A stretch of DNA of 64,000 bases from Rubrobacter xylanophilus. GTDB lineage: Bacteria; Actinomycetota; Rubrobacteria; Rubrobacterales; Rubrobacteraceae. This document shows, piece after piece, positions 17,789 to 26,457 of the stretch. How positions within the stretch are numbered: position 1 is the stretch's first letter; every line of letters begins with the position of its first letter. The DNA is taken from NCBI RefSeq assembly GCF_007164525.1, contig NZ_AP019791.1:1537501-1601500 (forward strand). Direction: 5' to 3'. Both the position numbers and the translations under genes were made by a program. The notes under the pieces were generated by a model. It was given only the letters and a program-made list of their open reading frames with translations, searched no databases and was not told where the DNA came from.

Positions 17789-18782
17789 GACCACCGTCGG
17801 CATAGTCGCGAACCCGGCCTCGGGGCGCGACATCCGGCGGCTGGTGGCCGGGGCCTCGGTCTTCGACAACGCCGAGAAGGGCAGCATGGTCTACCGGCTC
17901 ATGGTGGGCCTGGGGGCGGTGGGCGTGAGACGCGTCCTGATGATGCCCGCAGCCTCCGGGCTCTACGACGCGCTGGAGCGCAACCTGCGCAGCCACGGGA
18001 GGGACGCGCGCCTCCCGGAGCTCGAACTCCTGGAGATGCCCCTCCGCCACGACGCCCAGGACACCGTGGAGGCCGTGGAGTGCATGCTCGGCAAGGGGGT
18101 GTCGGCCATCGCCGTGCTCGGGGGCGACGGGACCAGCCGGCTCGTGGCCCGCCACTGCGGGGAGGTGCCGATCTGTCCCCTCTCCACCGGCACCAACAAC
18201 GCCTTCCCCGAGATGCGGGAGGCGACCGTGGCGGGACTGGCCACTGGGCTCGTGGCCACGGGCCGGCTGCGCGCGGTGCGGCGGAAGAAGATCCTGCGGG
18301 TTCGCATGAACGGCCACGAAGACTGCGCTCTGGTGGACGTGGCGGCGAGCGGGGAGCGCTTCGTCGGGGCCCGCGCGCTCTGGAGGCCGGAGTCCGTCTA
18401 CGAGATCGTCGTAGCCTCCGCCGCCCCCGACGCGGTGGGCCTCTCGGCGGTTGCCGGGCTCCTCGCTCCGCTCTCGCGGGAGGATCCCTTCGGGCTGCAC
18501 CTCCGCCTCGCGCCGCCGGAGAAGGCCCGCCGGGTTCTCAAAGTCCCCCTGGCCCCCGGGCTCGTCGTCCCGGTGGGGGTCACGGAGGTCCAGAGGATCC
18601 CCCTGGGGGAGGAGGTGGAGCTCGAGCCCCGGGCGGGCGTCGTGGCCCTGGACGGGGAGCGGGAGATGGAGCGGGGCCCGGAGGATCGGGTGGGCGTCGT
18701 TCCGGAGGGCGAAGGACCGCTCGTGGTGGACGTGGCGGCCGCGATGCGCAGGGCCGCGCGGGAGGGGCTGCTGGAGGGGTGA
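17781..18782 (+). CDS. acoX: AcoX-like ATP-NAD kinase family protein
   Basis: A 333-residue protein with the NAD/diacylglycerol kinase-like motif GGDGTSR at 114-120 and STGTNNAFP near 134-142. Proteins of this family (AcoX) accompany acetoin dehydrogenase operons, and their reaction is not settled. TTG 17781 overlaps the acoC stop (TTGGCTGA), so it is translationally coupled. The C-terminal 60 residues are Glu/Arg/Val-rich and probably form the beta-sandwich half of the fold. Confidence 0.8.
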   Translation: MAETTVGIVANPASGRDIRRLVAGASVFDNAEKGSMVYRLMVGLGAVGVRRVLMMPAASGLYDALERNLRSHGRDARLPELELLEMPLRHDAQDTVEAVECMLGKGVSAIAVLGGDGTSRLVARHCGEVPICPLSTGTNNAFPEMREATVAGLATGLVATGRLRAVRRKKILRVRMNGHEDCALVDVAASGERFVGARALWRPESVYEIVVASAAPDAVGLSAVAGLLAPLSREDPFGLHLRLAPPEKARRVLKVPLAPGLVVPVGVTEVQRIPLGEEVELEPRAGVVALDGEREMERGPEDRVGVVPEGEGPLVVDVAAAMRRAAREGLLEG

Positions 18783-18806
18783 ACGGGCCCGCGTAGGATC
18801 CGTAAG

Positions 18807-19310
18807 CTAGCGGACCACCTCCCCGGCCGGCGGCAGCTCCGCCGTGCGGGCCAGGATCGCGTCCTTGCCCGCCGCCTCCACCTGCTCCACCGGCAGGAAC
18901 CTGCGTCCTTTGAGGTCGCTCAGCAGACCGCGGCTCACCTCGTATCCGGCGACGGCACCCGAATCGTCGACGAAGATGTCCGAGACGGAGCCGATCTTCT
19001 CCCCGGCGTGGATCACGGCGGTCCCGGTGATCGTTTGGGAGTTCTTGTGGAGTTCTCTGATCTCCGGGTCGTCCCTGAGCCGGGGAAACTCCGCGCCGGC
19101 CCGCACGACAACCACGTCCCCAAGCCCGGAGATCTCCTCCCAGCGCACGAAGTCGCGGCCGCCGAAGAGCCCGCCTCTGACGAGCAGGGCGACCACCCGG
19201 CGATTCTCCCCGTCGAAGACCACGTCCTCCACCTTCGCCCGGCGCTCTCCGGTGTCCTCGACCACCACGTCCTTCCCGAAGAGCCCGTTGACGGCGTGCA
19301 GCGTCCGCAT
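18807..19310 (-). CDS. PRC-barrel domain protein
   Basis: A 167-residue soluble protein with two PRC-barrel-like repeats. The first is KDVVVEDTGERRAKVEDVVFD and following (about 14-70), the second KIGSVSDIFVDDSGAVAGYEVS (about 104-125). PRC barrels bind RNA, electron-transfer partners or polymers, so no reaction is assigned. The start ATG 19310 has AGGGG, which overlaps the stop of a tiny upstream reading frame (19320-19379). Confidence 0.75.
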   Translation of the reverse strand: MRTLHAVNGLFGKDVVVEDTGERRAKVEDVVFDGENRRVVALLVRGGLFGGRDFVRWEEISGLGDVVVVRAGAEFPRLRDDPEIRELHKNSQTITGTAVIHAGEKIGSVSDIFVDDSGAVAGYEVSRGLLSDLKGRRFLPVEQVEAAGKDAILARTAELPPAGEVVR

Positions 19311-19319
19311 ACGCCGCCC

Positions 19320-19379
19320 CTAGCCCGCCCCCGGGCCACGCAGGCTGCGGATGCGCTCGACGACCACGGCCTTCGGCAT
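19320..19379 (-). CDS. Possible 19-residue leader peptide before PRC-barrel gene
   Basis: ATG 19379 opens a frame MPKAVVVERIRSLRGPGAG that stops at 19320, nine bases before the PRC-barrel start. GAGAGGAGG lies upstream and the stop codon overlaps the next gene's AGGGG. It could be a coupling peptide or chance; composition alone cannot decide. Confidence 0.3.
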   Translation of the reverse strand: MPKAVVVERIRSLRGPGAG

Positions 19380-19422
19380 CTCCACCGCTGCCTCCTCTCC
19401 CTCTCGCGGGTGCGCCCCCATG

Positions 19423-20229
19423 CTACCAGCTCTCCACCGCCACGGGCCGGACCGGCGAGCCCGTGGCCCCGACCAGCTTGAGCGGGGTGCAGACGAACCG
19501 GAAACGGTGAACCCCGGCGGCGGCCAGCTCCTCCAGCATGAGGTTCTCGATGATGTAGATGCCGTACCGGGCCAGCAGGATGAGGTGCCCGGGCAGGGTG
19601 CATCCGAGCTCTGGATCCTTCACTCCCGGCACGTCCCAGGCCATGTTGTCCGCCCCCACGGCCAGCGGTCGGGCGCCGGCGAGCCACCGCGAGGCGTCCG
19701 CCGAGATCCCCGGCCCGGCCAGGTAGCGCTCCGGGTCGCCCCAGTGACGGGCGTTGCCGGTGCGCACGAGCACCACGCTGCCGGGCTCCACGGCCACTCC
19801 CTGCCGGGCGCAGCACTCCTCCAGGTCCGCCACCGTCACGGCATAGCCCGGCTCCAGACAGTCCACGCCCCTCACCGAGGCCGCGTCCAGCAGCACCCCG
19901 GGGGCGACGATGGGCGGTATCTCCTCCACCCCGAGCCGGGTGAAGCCGCGGGAGGTCTGCACGCGACCGTCGACCGGGATGCCGCCGTAGAGCCGCAGGG
20001 CATCCGACTGGTGGCAGAGGGCGTCGATGTGGGTACCGGTGTGCTCCATGCAGATGATCACGCCCGAGGCGCTGGTGCGCGGTCCCCCCTCCTCCGGGTC
20101 GTACTCGTCCTCGTGGTGGCGGTGCAGGAGATACGAGTAACCCGGCCGGTGCGAGGGATAGACCGGCATCTCGGCGGTCCGCGGCTGCTCCAGGTCGAAG
20201 ACCCTCGGCCCCCCTCCGGAACCTTGCAT
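19423..20229 (-). CDS. Cyclase-family metal hydrolase (kynurenine formamidase-like)
   Basis: A 268-residue member of the cyclase/KynB superfamily. The metal-binding motif HTGTHID is at 63-69 with His73 following (ALCHQ). Family members hydrolyse N-formylkynurenine, isatin or cyclic amides. It is divergent from the MFS/HyuAB operon, so a role in opening a cyclic amide or imide in the same pathway is an attractive inference. ATG 20229 is preceded by AGGAGGGAGCG. Confidence 0.82.
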   Translation of the reverse strand: MQGSGGGPRVFDLEQPRTAEMPVYPSHRPGYSYLLHRHHEDEYDPEEGGPRTSASGVIICMEHTGTHIDALCHQSDALRLYGGIPVDGRVQTSRGFTRLGVEEIPPIVAPGVLLDAASVRGVDCLEPGYAVTVADLEECCARQGVAVEPGSVVLVRTGNARHWGDPERYLAGPGISADASRWLAGARPLAVGADNMAWDVPGVKDPELGCTLPGHLILLARYGIYIIENLMLEELAAAGVHRFRFVCTPLKLVGATGSPVRPVAVESW

Positions 20230-20339
20230 GCGCTCCCTCCTCTCGTTTTTCCCGCAGTCTCTCCGAGCGGCGACCCGAGGTCAACGCTTGACCGGGGGAC
20301 GAGAGACGCCTAGCATCCTCTTGTAGAGGAGCGGCACGG

Positions 20340-21650
20340 ATGGCAGAGGCAGAACCGCAGAGGGCGGCGGAGCGCGGCATCCTCAACCTGGAGTGGTACA
20401 GGTCCCTCCGGGGCAACGCCCGGCACGCCTTCTGGGCGGCGTTCTTCGGGTGGGCGCTCGACGCCTTCGACTTCATGGTCCTCTCCTTCTCCCTCTCCGC
20501 CATAACCGCGACCTTCGCCCTCTCTTCGGGGCAGGCCGGGCTCATCGGGACGGTTACGCTGGTGGTCTCGGCGCTCGGCGGGGTGCTCGCCGGGGTGCTG
20601 GCGGACAGGATCGGGCGGGTGAAGACCCTCATGATCACGGTGGCCGTCTTCTCGGTGTTCACCTTCCTCTCGGGGCTGGCCCAGAGCTACTGGCAGCTGC
20701 TGCTCTTCCGTTCGCTGCAGGGGCTCGGCTTCGGCGGTGAGTGGGCCGCCGGCGCCATCCTGCTGGCCGAGGTCTCGGACCCCGTCCAGCGGGGCCGGGT
20801 GCTGGGGGTGATACAGAGCGCCTGGGCCGTCGGGTGGGGGCTCGCGGCGGTGGCGTTCACCGCGGTGTTCAGCCTGGCCGACCCCGAGCTGGCCTGGAGG
20901 ATCCTCTTCTGGCTCGGCATCCTGCCCGCGCTCCTCATCCTCTACATCCGCGCCCGGGTGGAGGAGCCGCGCGTCTGGGTGGAGACGAACCGGGCGCGCC
21001 TTGGGAGAACCCGGGAGGCGCTCGAGAGGGGCGCCACCGCGAGCCCTCTCGTCCAGATCTTCCGGCGCGACCTGCTCGGAACGACCGCCGCTGCCTCGCT
21101 CCTCTCCATCGGGGCCCAGGGGGGCTACTACGCCATCTTCTTCTGGCTCCCCTCCTTCCTGGAGAGCGAGCGCAACCTGGAGGTGGTGGGCACCGGCTCC
21201 TACCTGGCCGTGGTGATAGCGGGGTCGTTTATCGGGTACGTGACGGCGGGCTACGTGCACGACTGGCTGGGACGGAGACCCACCTTCGCCCTGTTCTCGG
21301 TTTTGAGCGCCGTCCTGATCTTCCTGTACACCCGAATGCCCGAGGGGGCGAACACGCTGCTTTTGTTCCTGGGCTTCCCGCTGGGTTTCTTCGCTTCGGG
21401 GATCTTCAGCGGCTTCGGCTCGTTCCTGGCCGAGCTCTACCCGAGCCGGGCCCGCGGCGCGGGACAGGGCTTCTGCTACAACTTCGGACGGGCGATGGGG
21501 GCCTTCTTCCCCACGGTCATCGGGGTGCTCTCTTCCTCCATCGGGCTGGCCGGAGCCATCGGTTTCGGAGCCGCAGCCTACGGGCTGTGCCTCATAGCGC
21601 TGCTCCTGCTGCCCGAGACCCGCGGCAAGGAGCTGGTGGCGCTGGACTGA
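20340..21650 (+). CDS. MFS transporter, metabolite:H+ symporter type
   Basis: A 436-residue, 12-helix major facilitator. Motif A copies are LADRIGRVKT near 86-95 and DWLGRRPT near 305. FGWALDAFDFMVLSF in helix 1 is typical of the aromatic-acid/sialic-acid symporters. GAGGAG lies upstream of ATG 20340. Its stop overlaps the next start (TGATG), so it is coupled to the DUF1445 and hyuAB genes and probably imports their substrate. Confidence 0.87.
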   Translation: MAEAEPQRAAERGILNLEWYRSLRGNARHAFWAAFFGWALDAFDFMVLSFSLSAITATFALSSGQAGLIGTVTLVVSALGGVLAGVLADRIGRVKTLMITVAVFSVFTFLSGLAQSYWQLLLFRSLQGLGFGGEWAAGAILLAEVSDPVQRGRVLGVIQSAWAVGWGLAAVAFTAVFSLADPELAWRILFWLGILPALLILYIRARVEEPRVWVETNRARLGRTREALERGATASPLVQIFRRDLLGTTAAASLLSIGAQGGYYAIFFWLPSFLESERNLEVVGTGSYLAVVIAGSFIGYVTAGYVHDWLGRRPTFALFSVLSAVLIFLYTRMPEGANTLLLFLGFPLGFFASGIFSGFGSFLAELYPSRARGAGQGFCYNFGRAMGAFFPTVIGVLSSSIGLAGAIGFGAAAYGLCLIALLLLPETRGKELVALD

Positions 21651-22435
21651 TGGCGGGACCGGGCGTCACGGCGGCGGAGGCGCGGGAGAGAATCCGGCAC
21701 GGAGAGCACACCGGCCCCACGGTCGGTCTCGCCCCCGGCCACGTGCAGGCCAACCTGGTCATCATCCCGGAGGAGCATGCCCTGGATTTCTCCAGGTTCT
21801 GCGTCAGGAACCCGAAGCCCTGCCCGGTCCTGGAGATCACCGAGGCCGGCTCCCCTGTCCCGCGAACGCTGGCCCCCGGGGCGGACCTGCGCACCGACGT
21901 TCCGAGGTACCGCGTTTATGAAGCGGGCGAGCTGGTAGACGAACCGGTGGAGATCCGGAACTACTGGCGCGGGGATCTCGTCTGCTTCCTGCTGGGGTGC
22001 AGCTTCACCTTTGAAGCGGCACTGCTCGCCGCCGGGCTGCGGCTGGCGCATCTGGACCAGGGAAGGAACGTTCCGATGTACGCAACGAACAGGGAGTGCG
22101 TGCCCTCCGGCCCCTTCCGCAGGCCGCTGGTGGTGAGCATGCGCCCCTACCGACCGAAGGGGGTGCCGCGCGCCGTCTCCATCACCGCACGCTACCCGAT
22201 GATGCACGGGTCGCCGGTGCACATCGGGGATCCGGAAGCCCTGGGGATAGGGGACCTCGAGCAGCCGGACTTCGGGGACCCCGTCGACGTGCACGACGGG
22301 GAGATACCGGTCTTCTGGGCCTGCGGGGTCACCCCGCAGGCGGCCGCGCTGGAGGCCGGGCTGCCGCTCGTGATCACCCACAGCCCGGGACACATGTTCA
22401 TCACCGACCGACGGGATGCGGAGTACGCGCTGTGA
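21650..22435 (+). CDS. DUF1445 family protein (putative hydro-lyase / D-glutamate cyclase-like)
   Basis: A 261-residue protein of the UPF0317/DUF1445 family. Marks are GHVQANLVIIP near 32-42, NPKPCPVLEIT near 55-65, FLLGCSFTFEAAL near 114-126 and FWACGVTPQAAA near 223-234. In animals the homologous domain is D-glutamate cyclase, which forms 5-oxo-D-proline; bacterial copies are annotated only as putative hydro-lyases. Linkage to HyuAB (5-oxoprolinase/hydantoinase type) fits that activity. ATG 21650 overlaps the MFS stop by one base. Confidence 0.78.
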   Translation: MAGPGVTAAEARERIRHGEHTGPTVGLAPGHVQANLVIIPEEHALDFSRFCVRNPKPCPVLEITEAGSPVPRTLAPGADLRTDVPRYRVYEAGELVDEPVEIRNYWRGDLVCFLLGCSFTFEAALLAAGLRLAHLDQGRNVPMYATNRECVPSGPFRRPLVVSMRPYRPKGVPRAVSITARYPMMHGSPVHIGDPEALGIGDLEQPDFGDPVDVHDGEIPVFWACGVTPQAAALEAGLPLVITHSPGHMFITDRRDAEYAL

Positions 22436-24414
22436 GCCCGGACGAGCTCCGCCTCGGCGTAGACGTCGGCGGGACCTTCACCGACCTCGTCGCCCTGGGA
22501 AGCGGCGACGTGATCACCGCGAAGGTCCCCTCCACCCCCCGCGACCAGTCCGAGGGCGTGATGCGCGCCGTGGAGGCCGCCGGCATCGAAGCCGCCGCGG
22601 TGGCGGCGCTGGCCCACGGGATGACGGTCGCAACGAACGCCCTGCTGGAGCGGCGCGGCGCCAGGACCGCCCTCGTCACCACGGAGGGCTTCCGCGACGT
22701 GCTGGAGATAGCCCGCCAGAACCGCCCCTCCCTCTACGACCTCACGCAGGACCGTCCCCCGCCCCTCGTCCCCCGCGAGCTGCGCTTCACCGTGAGAGAA
22801 AGGATGGGGCCGGAAGGGGAGATAGAGCCGCTCGACGAGGAGAGCCTCAGGGAGGCGGTGTCCGCCCTGAGGGAGGCGGGGGTGGAGGCGGTGGCGGTCT
22901 GCCTGCTCTTCGCCTTCGCGTATCCCGAGCACGAGCGGCGGGTCGGGGCGGCGCTCAGGGAGGCGCTGCCCGGCGTGCACGTCTCGCTCTCGAGCGAGGT
23001 GCTGCCGGAGTTCCGCGAGTACGAGCGGTTCTCGACGACCGCCGCCGACGCCTACCTCGCCCCGAGGCTCGCCGCCTACCTGAAGAACCTGGCAGAGAAG
23101 GCCGAGAAGGCCGGGCTCCCGCCCCCCCTGATCATGCAGTCCTCCGGCGGCGTCGTGAGGGTGGAGGATGCGATCTCGGACGCCGCAGGATGCGTCCTCT
23201 CCGGACCCGCCGGGGGCGTCGTCGGGGCCGCCTACGTGGGCTCCCTCTCCGGCCACCGCGACCTCCTCACCTTCGACATGGGCGGCACCTCCACGGACGT
23301 AGCCCCGATCCTGAACGGAGAGGCGCAGACCACGACGGAGACGGTCGTCGCCGGCGTCCCCATAAAGCTGCCCATGGTGGACGTGCACACCGTGAGCGCG
23401 GGCGGCGGCTCGATCGCCTGGGCCGACGCGGGCGGCGCCCTGCGCGTCGGTCCCCACTCGGCGGGCGCCGAGCCCGGCCCTGCGGCCTACGACAAGGGCG
23501 GCAGGGAGCCGACCGTGACCGACGCGAACCTCTACCTCGGCTACCTGGCCGACGGCGCACAGCTCGGCGGCGAGGTCGTCCTGCGGCGCAGGCTCTCGGA
23601 GGAGGCCCTCGAACGGCTCGGCAGGAAACTCGGCCTCGGAGCCGAGGAGGCGGCTTTGGGCATCGTGCGCGTCGCCAACGCCCAGATGGCGCGCGCCCTG
23701 CGCGTCATAAGCGTCGAGCGCGGCCTCGACCCGCGGGAGTTCGCCCTCTTCGCCTTCGGAGGGGCGGGCGGGATGCACGCCTGCGCGCTCGCCGACGAGC
23801 TCGGCGTGCGGACCGTCCTCGTCCCCCGGGCGGGCGGCGTCCTCAGCGCCCTGGGGCTCGCCATCTCCGACCTGCGCCGCGACTACGTGCGCCCGTACCT
23901 CTCGTCGCTGGAGGAGGCGGACGAGAAGGACCTGGAAGAGCGCTTCGCGGAGATGGAGGAGGCGGCAGTAAAGGAACTGGAGGACCCGGAATACACCCGC
24001 CGGGCCGACCTGCGCTACCGGGGGCAGTCCTTCGAGCTCACCGTGGAGGCGGACGACCTGCGGGGGCTCGCGGAGCGCTTCCACGCCGTGCACGAGCGGC
24101 GCTACGGCTACCGGATGGAGGACGAGCCCGTCGAGCTCGTGAACCTGCGCCTCACCGCCACCGTCTCCGTCGGGAAGCCGGAGCTTGACGAACCGGAGCC
24201 GGAGCCCGAAACGGAGACCGGAAGGCGAAAAGCGAACTTCGACGGCGAGTGGCTGGAGGTGCCGGTGCTGGCCCGGGAGAGGATGGGCGAGGGCTCGGAG
24301 GTCGAGGGCCCCGCGATAGTGGAGTTCCGGGAGTCCACCTGCGTGGTGCGGCCCGGCTGGGGCGGGCGCGTGGACGGCGTGGGGACGCTCGTGCTGGAGA
24401 AGCGGGATGGATAG
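22432..24414 (+). CDS. hyuA: Hydantoinase/oxoprolinase subunit A
   Basis: A 660-residue HyuA family protein, the ATP-binding subunit of N-methylhydantoinase, 5-oxoprolinase or acetone-carboxylase-type enzymes. The actin-like phosphate motifs are LGVDVGGTFTDLV at 8-20 and TFDMGGTSTDVAP near 280. GTG 22432 overlaps the upstream stop (GTGA), and its own end overlaps hyuB, so the three genes are tightly coupled. It performs ATP-dependent ring opening of a cyclic amide with HyuB; the precise ring is unknown. Confidence 0.88.
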   Translation: MSPDELRLGVDVGGTFTDLVALGSGDVITAKVPSTPRDQSEGVMRAVEAAGIEAAAVAALAHGMTVATNALLERRGARTALVTTEGFRDVLEIARQNRPSLYDLTQDRPPPLVPRELRFTVRERMGPEGEIEPLDEESLREAVSALREAGVEAVAVCLLFAFAYPEHERRVGAALREALPGVHVSLSSEVLPEFREYERFSTTAADAYLAPRLAAYLKNLAEKAEKAGLPPPLIMQSSGGVVRVEDAISDAAGCVLSGPAGGVVGAAYVGSLSGHRDLLTFDMGGTSTDVAPILNGEAQTTTETVVAGVPIKLPMVDVHTVSAGGGSIAWADAGGALRVGPHSAGAEPGPAAYDKGGREPTVTDANLYLGYLADGAQLGGEVVLRRRLSEEALERLGRKLGLGAEEAALGIVRVANAQMARALRVISVERGLDPREFALFAFGGAGGMHACALADELGVRTVLVPRAGGVLSALGLAISDLRRDYVRPYLSSLEEADEKDLEERFAEMEEAAVKELEDPEYTRRADLRYRGQSFELTVEADDLRGLAERFHAVHERRYGYRMEDEPVELVNLRLTATVSVGKPELDEPEPEPETETGRRKANFDGEWLEVPVLARERMGEGSEVEGPAIVEFRESTCVVRPGWGGRVDGVGTLVLEKRDG

Positions 24415-25945
24415 GCTCGACCCGGTCACCCTCTCGGTGCTGGCGAGCGCGCTCGCGGGCATAGCCGAGGAGATGGGCGCCGTCCTCATCCGGGGGGCCT
24501 ACTCCTCAAACATAAAGGAGCGGCGCGACTGCTCGGCGGCCCTCTTCGACGCAGAAGGGAGGATGGTCGCCCAGGCCGAGCACATCCCCGTCCACCTCGG
24601 CGCGATGCCCGAGGCGGTCGCGGCGGTGATGCGCCGCGACCCCGAGCCGGGCGACGTCTTCGCCATAAACGACCCCTACTCCGGTGGGACGCACCTGCCG
24701 GACATAACGCTCGTCTCGCCGGTGGCCTATGACGGAGAGATCGTCGGCTACGCCGTAACAAGGGCGCACCACTCCGACGTGGGCGGGATGCGCCCCGGGA
24801 GCATGCCTTCGGACTCCCGCGAGATCTACCAGGAGGGCCTCATCATCCCGCCGGTCAGGCTCGTGCGCGGCGGTGAGTACGTCACCGACGTGCTGGAGCT
24901 CCTGCTCGCCAACGTGCGCACACCGGAGCTCAGACGCGGGGACCTGCGCGCCCAGATCGCCGCGAACAACATCGCCGGGAAGCGCATCGGCGAGCTCATC
25001 GAGCGGCGGGGCAGGGAGACGGTTCTGGCGGCTTTCGAGGAGGTGATCTCCTACACCGAGCGCCGCACCCGCGACGCCATAGGCGCCCTCCCCGACGGGG
25101 AGCATTCCGCCGAGGACTTCCTGGAGGGCGACGGGACGACCGACGAGGACATCCCCATCCGCGCCACCGTCAGGGTGGAGGGCGAGGAGATGGAGATAGA
25201 CTTCACCGGCACCGCCGGTACGGTGGCGGGCAACGTGAACTGCCCGCTGCCCGTCACCCGCTCGGCCTGCTACTTCGCCCTGCGCGTCCTCCTGCCGAAG
25301 GACATCCTCCCCAACGCCGGGACCTACGCCCCCCTCAGGATAGAGGCCCCCGAGGGTTCGCTGGTCAACGCGAGGAGCCCCTCGGCGGTCGTCGCGGGCA
25401 ACGTGGAGACCTCGAACCGCATCGCCGACACGGTGCTCCTGGCGCTCTCGGGATTTGCGCCGGAGGGGATCCCGGCCCAGGGTCAGGGCACGATGAACAA
25501 CCTCGTCATCGGAGGCCGCGGCTGGACCTACTACGAGACCATCGGCGGCGGCCAGGGCGCGAGCGCAAAGGGACCGGGCCCCTCCGGCGTCCACGTCGGC
25601 ATGTCCAACACCCTCAACACCCCCGTGGAGGCCTTCGAGCTGGAGTACCCCATGCGCGTCGAGCGCTACGAGCTCCTCTACGGCTCGGGCGGCGCCGGAA
25701 GGCACCGCGGCGGCGACGGCATCGTGCGGTCGGTCAGGGTGCTCGAGCCCGCGAGCCTCTCGCTGCTTACCGACCGCAGGCGCCACCCCCCGAAGGGGGC
25801 CGCGGGCGGCGAGCCTGGCAGGAGGGGCCGCAACCTCCTCGACGGCGAGGAGCTCCCCGCGAAAACGAGCCGGGAGCTCGCGGCGGGCAGCGTCATCACA
25901 ATCGAGACGCCGGGCGGCGGCGGTTACGGGCCCCCGGAGGGGTAG
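24407..25945 (+). CDS. hyuB: Hydantoinase/oxoprolinase subunit B
   Basis: A 512-residue HyuB family protein. Conserved stretches are SSNIKERRDCSAALFD near 34-49, DVFAINDPYSGGTHLPD near 82-98, AHHSDVGGMRPGSMP near 119-133 and the Gly-rich GGGQGAS near 379. It is the catalytic partner of HyuA. ATG 24407 lies inside the end of hyuA (8-nt overlap). Length is normal for the bacterial two-subunit form. Confidence 0.88.
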   Translation: MDRLDPVTLSVLASALAGIAEEMGAVLIRGAYSSNIKERRDCSAALFDAEGRMVAQAEHIPVHLGAMPEAVAAVMRRDPEPGDVFAINDPYSGGTHLPDITLVSPVAYDGEIVGYAVTRAHHSDVGGMRPGSMPSDSREIYQEGLIIPPVRLVRGGEYVTDVLELLLANVRTPELRRGDLRAQIAANNIAGKRIGELIERRGRETVLAAFEEVISYTERRTRDAIGALPDGEHSAEDFLEGDGTTDEDIPIRATVRVEGEEMEIDFTGTAGTVAGNVNCPLPVTRSACYFALRVLLPKDILPNAGTYAPLRIEAPEGSLVNARSPSAVVAGNVETSNRIADTVLLALSGFAPEGIPAQGQGTMNNLVIGGRGWTYYETIGGGQGASAKGPGPSGVHVGMSNTLNTPVEAFELEYPMRVERYELLYGSGGAGRHRGGDGIVRSVRVLEPASLSLLTDRRRHPPKGAAGGEPGRRGRNLLDGEELPAKTSRELAAGSVITIETPGGGGYGPPEG

Positions 25946-25995
25946 AGCCCGTGGCAGAATGTGCGTCGGAGCCAGCTTTTCCCAGGAGGTGTGCG

Positions 25996-26457
25996 TTGGA
26001 GGGCATGGTCGAGGAGATCTACGTCACGAGCGAGGGCAGCGCCCCGATGCGGCGCGTCTCGGAGGTGGAGACGGTCGCGGGCTGCGGCATCCGGGGCGAC
26101 CGCTACTGCGAGGGGACCGGCTACTGGACGTCCTACGGCGACGTCTGCGAGGTCACCCTGATCTCCGCGGAGGACCTGGACCACATCGAGGATGAGTTCG
26201 GTATCAGCGTAAAGAACGGCGAGCACCGGCGCAACCTCGTCGTGCGCGGTCTCGACCTCTCCTCCCTGCGCGGCAGGCGCTTCCGCGTCGGGGAGGCGGT
26301 GCTGGAATACGACCGGCCGCGCCCGCCGTGCCGCCACGTGCAGGATCTCTCCGAGCCCGGGATGACGCGCGCCCTGAAGGGACGCGGCGGCATCTGCGCC
26401 CGGGTGGTGGAGGCCGGCAGGATCCGGGCCGGCGATCGCATAGAGCCGCTCGGCTAG
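25996..26457 (+). CDS. MOSC domain protein
   Basis: A 153-residue stand-alone MOSC domain (C-terminal domain of molybdenum cofactor sulfurases). Marks are GIRGDRYCEG near 34-43, TLISAEDL, HRRNLVVRGLDL near 78-89 and the Cys-bearing RPRPPCRHVQDL near 108-119. Such proteins bind or transfer the Mo cofactor, as in YiiM-type reductases. TTG 25996 is preferred because AGGAGG (25984-25989) is 6 nt away; ATG 26005 is the alternative. Its last 4 nt overlap the convergent GH15 gene. Confidence 0.8.
   Translation: MEGMVEEIYVTSEGSAPMRRVSEVETVAGCGIRGDRYCEGTGYWTSYGDVCEVTLISAEDLDHIEDEFGISVKNGEHRRNLVVRGLDLSSLRGRRFRVGEAVLEYDRPRPPCRHVQDLSEPGMTRALKGRGGICARVVEAGRIRAGDRIEPLG

Noticed and set aside
22192-24489. 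765-codon minus-strand frame opposite hyuA
   Set aside because: No domain, His/Gly/Leu-rich composition, fully antisense to a well conserved enzyme.
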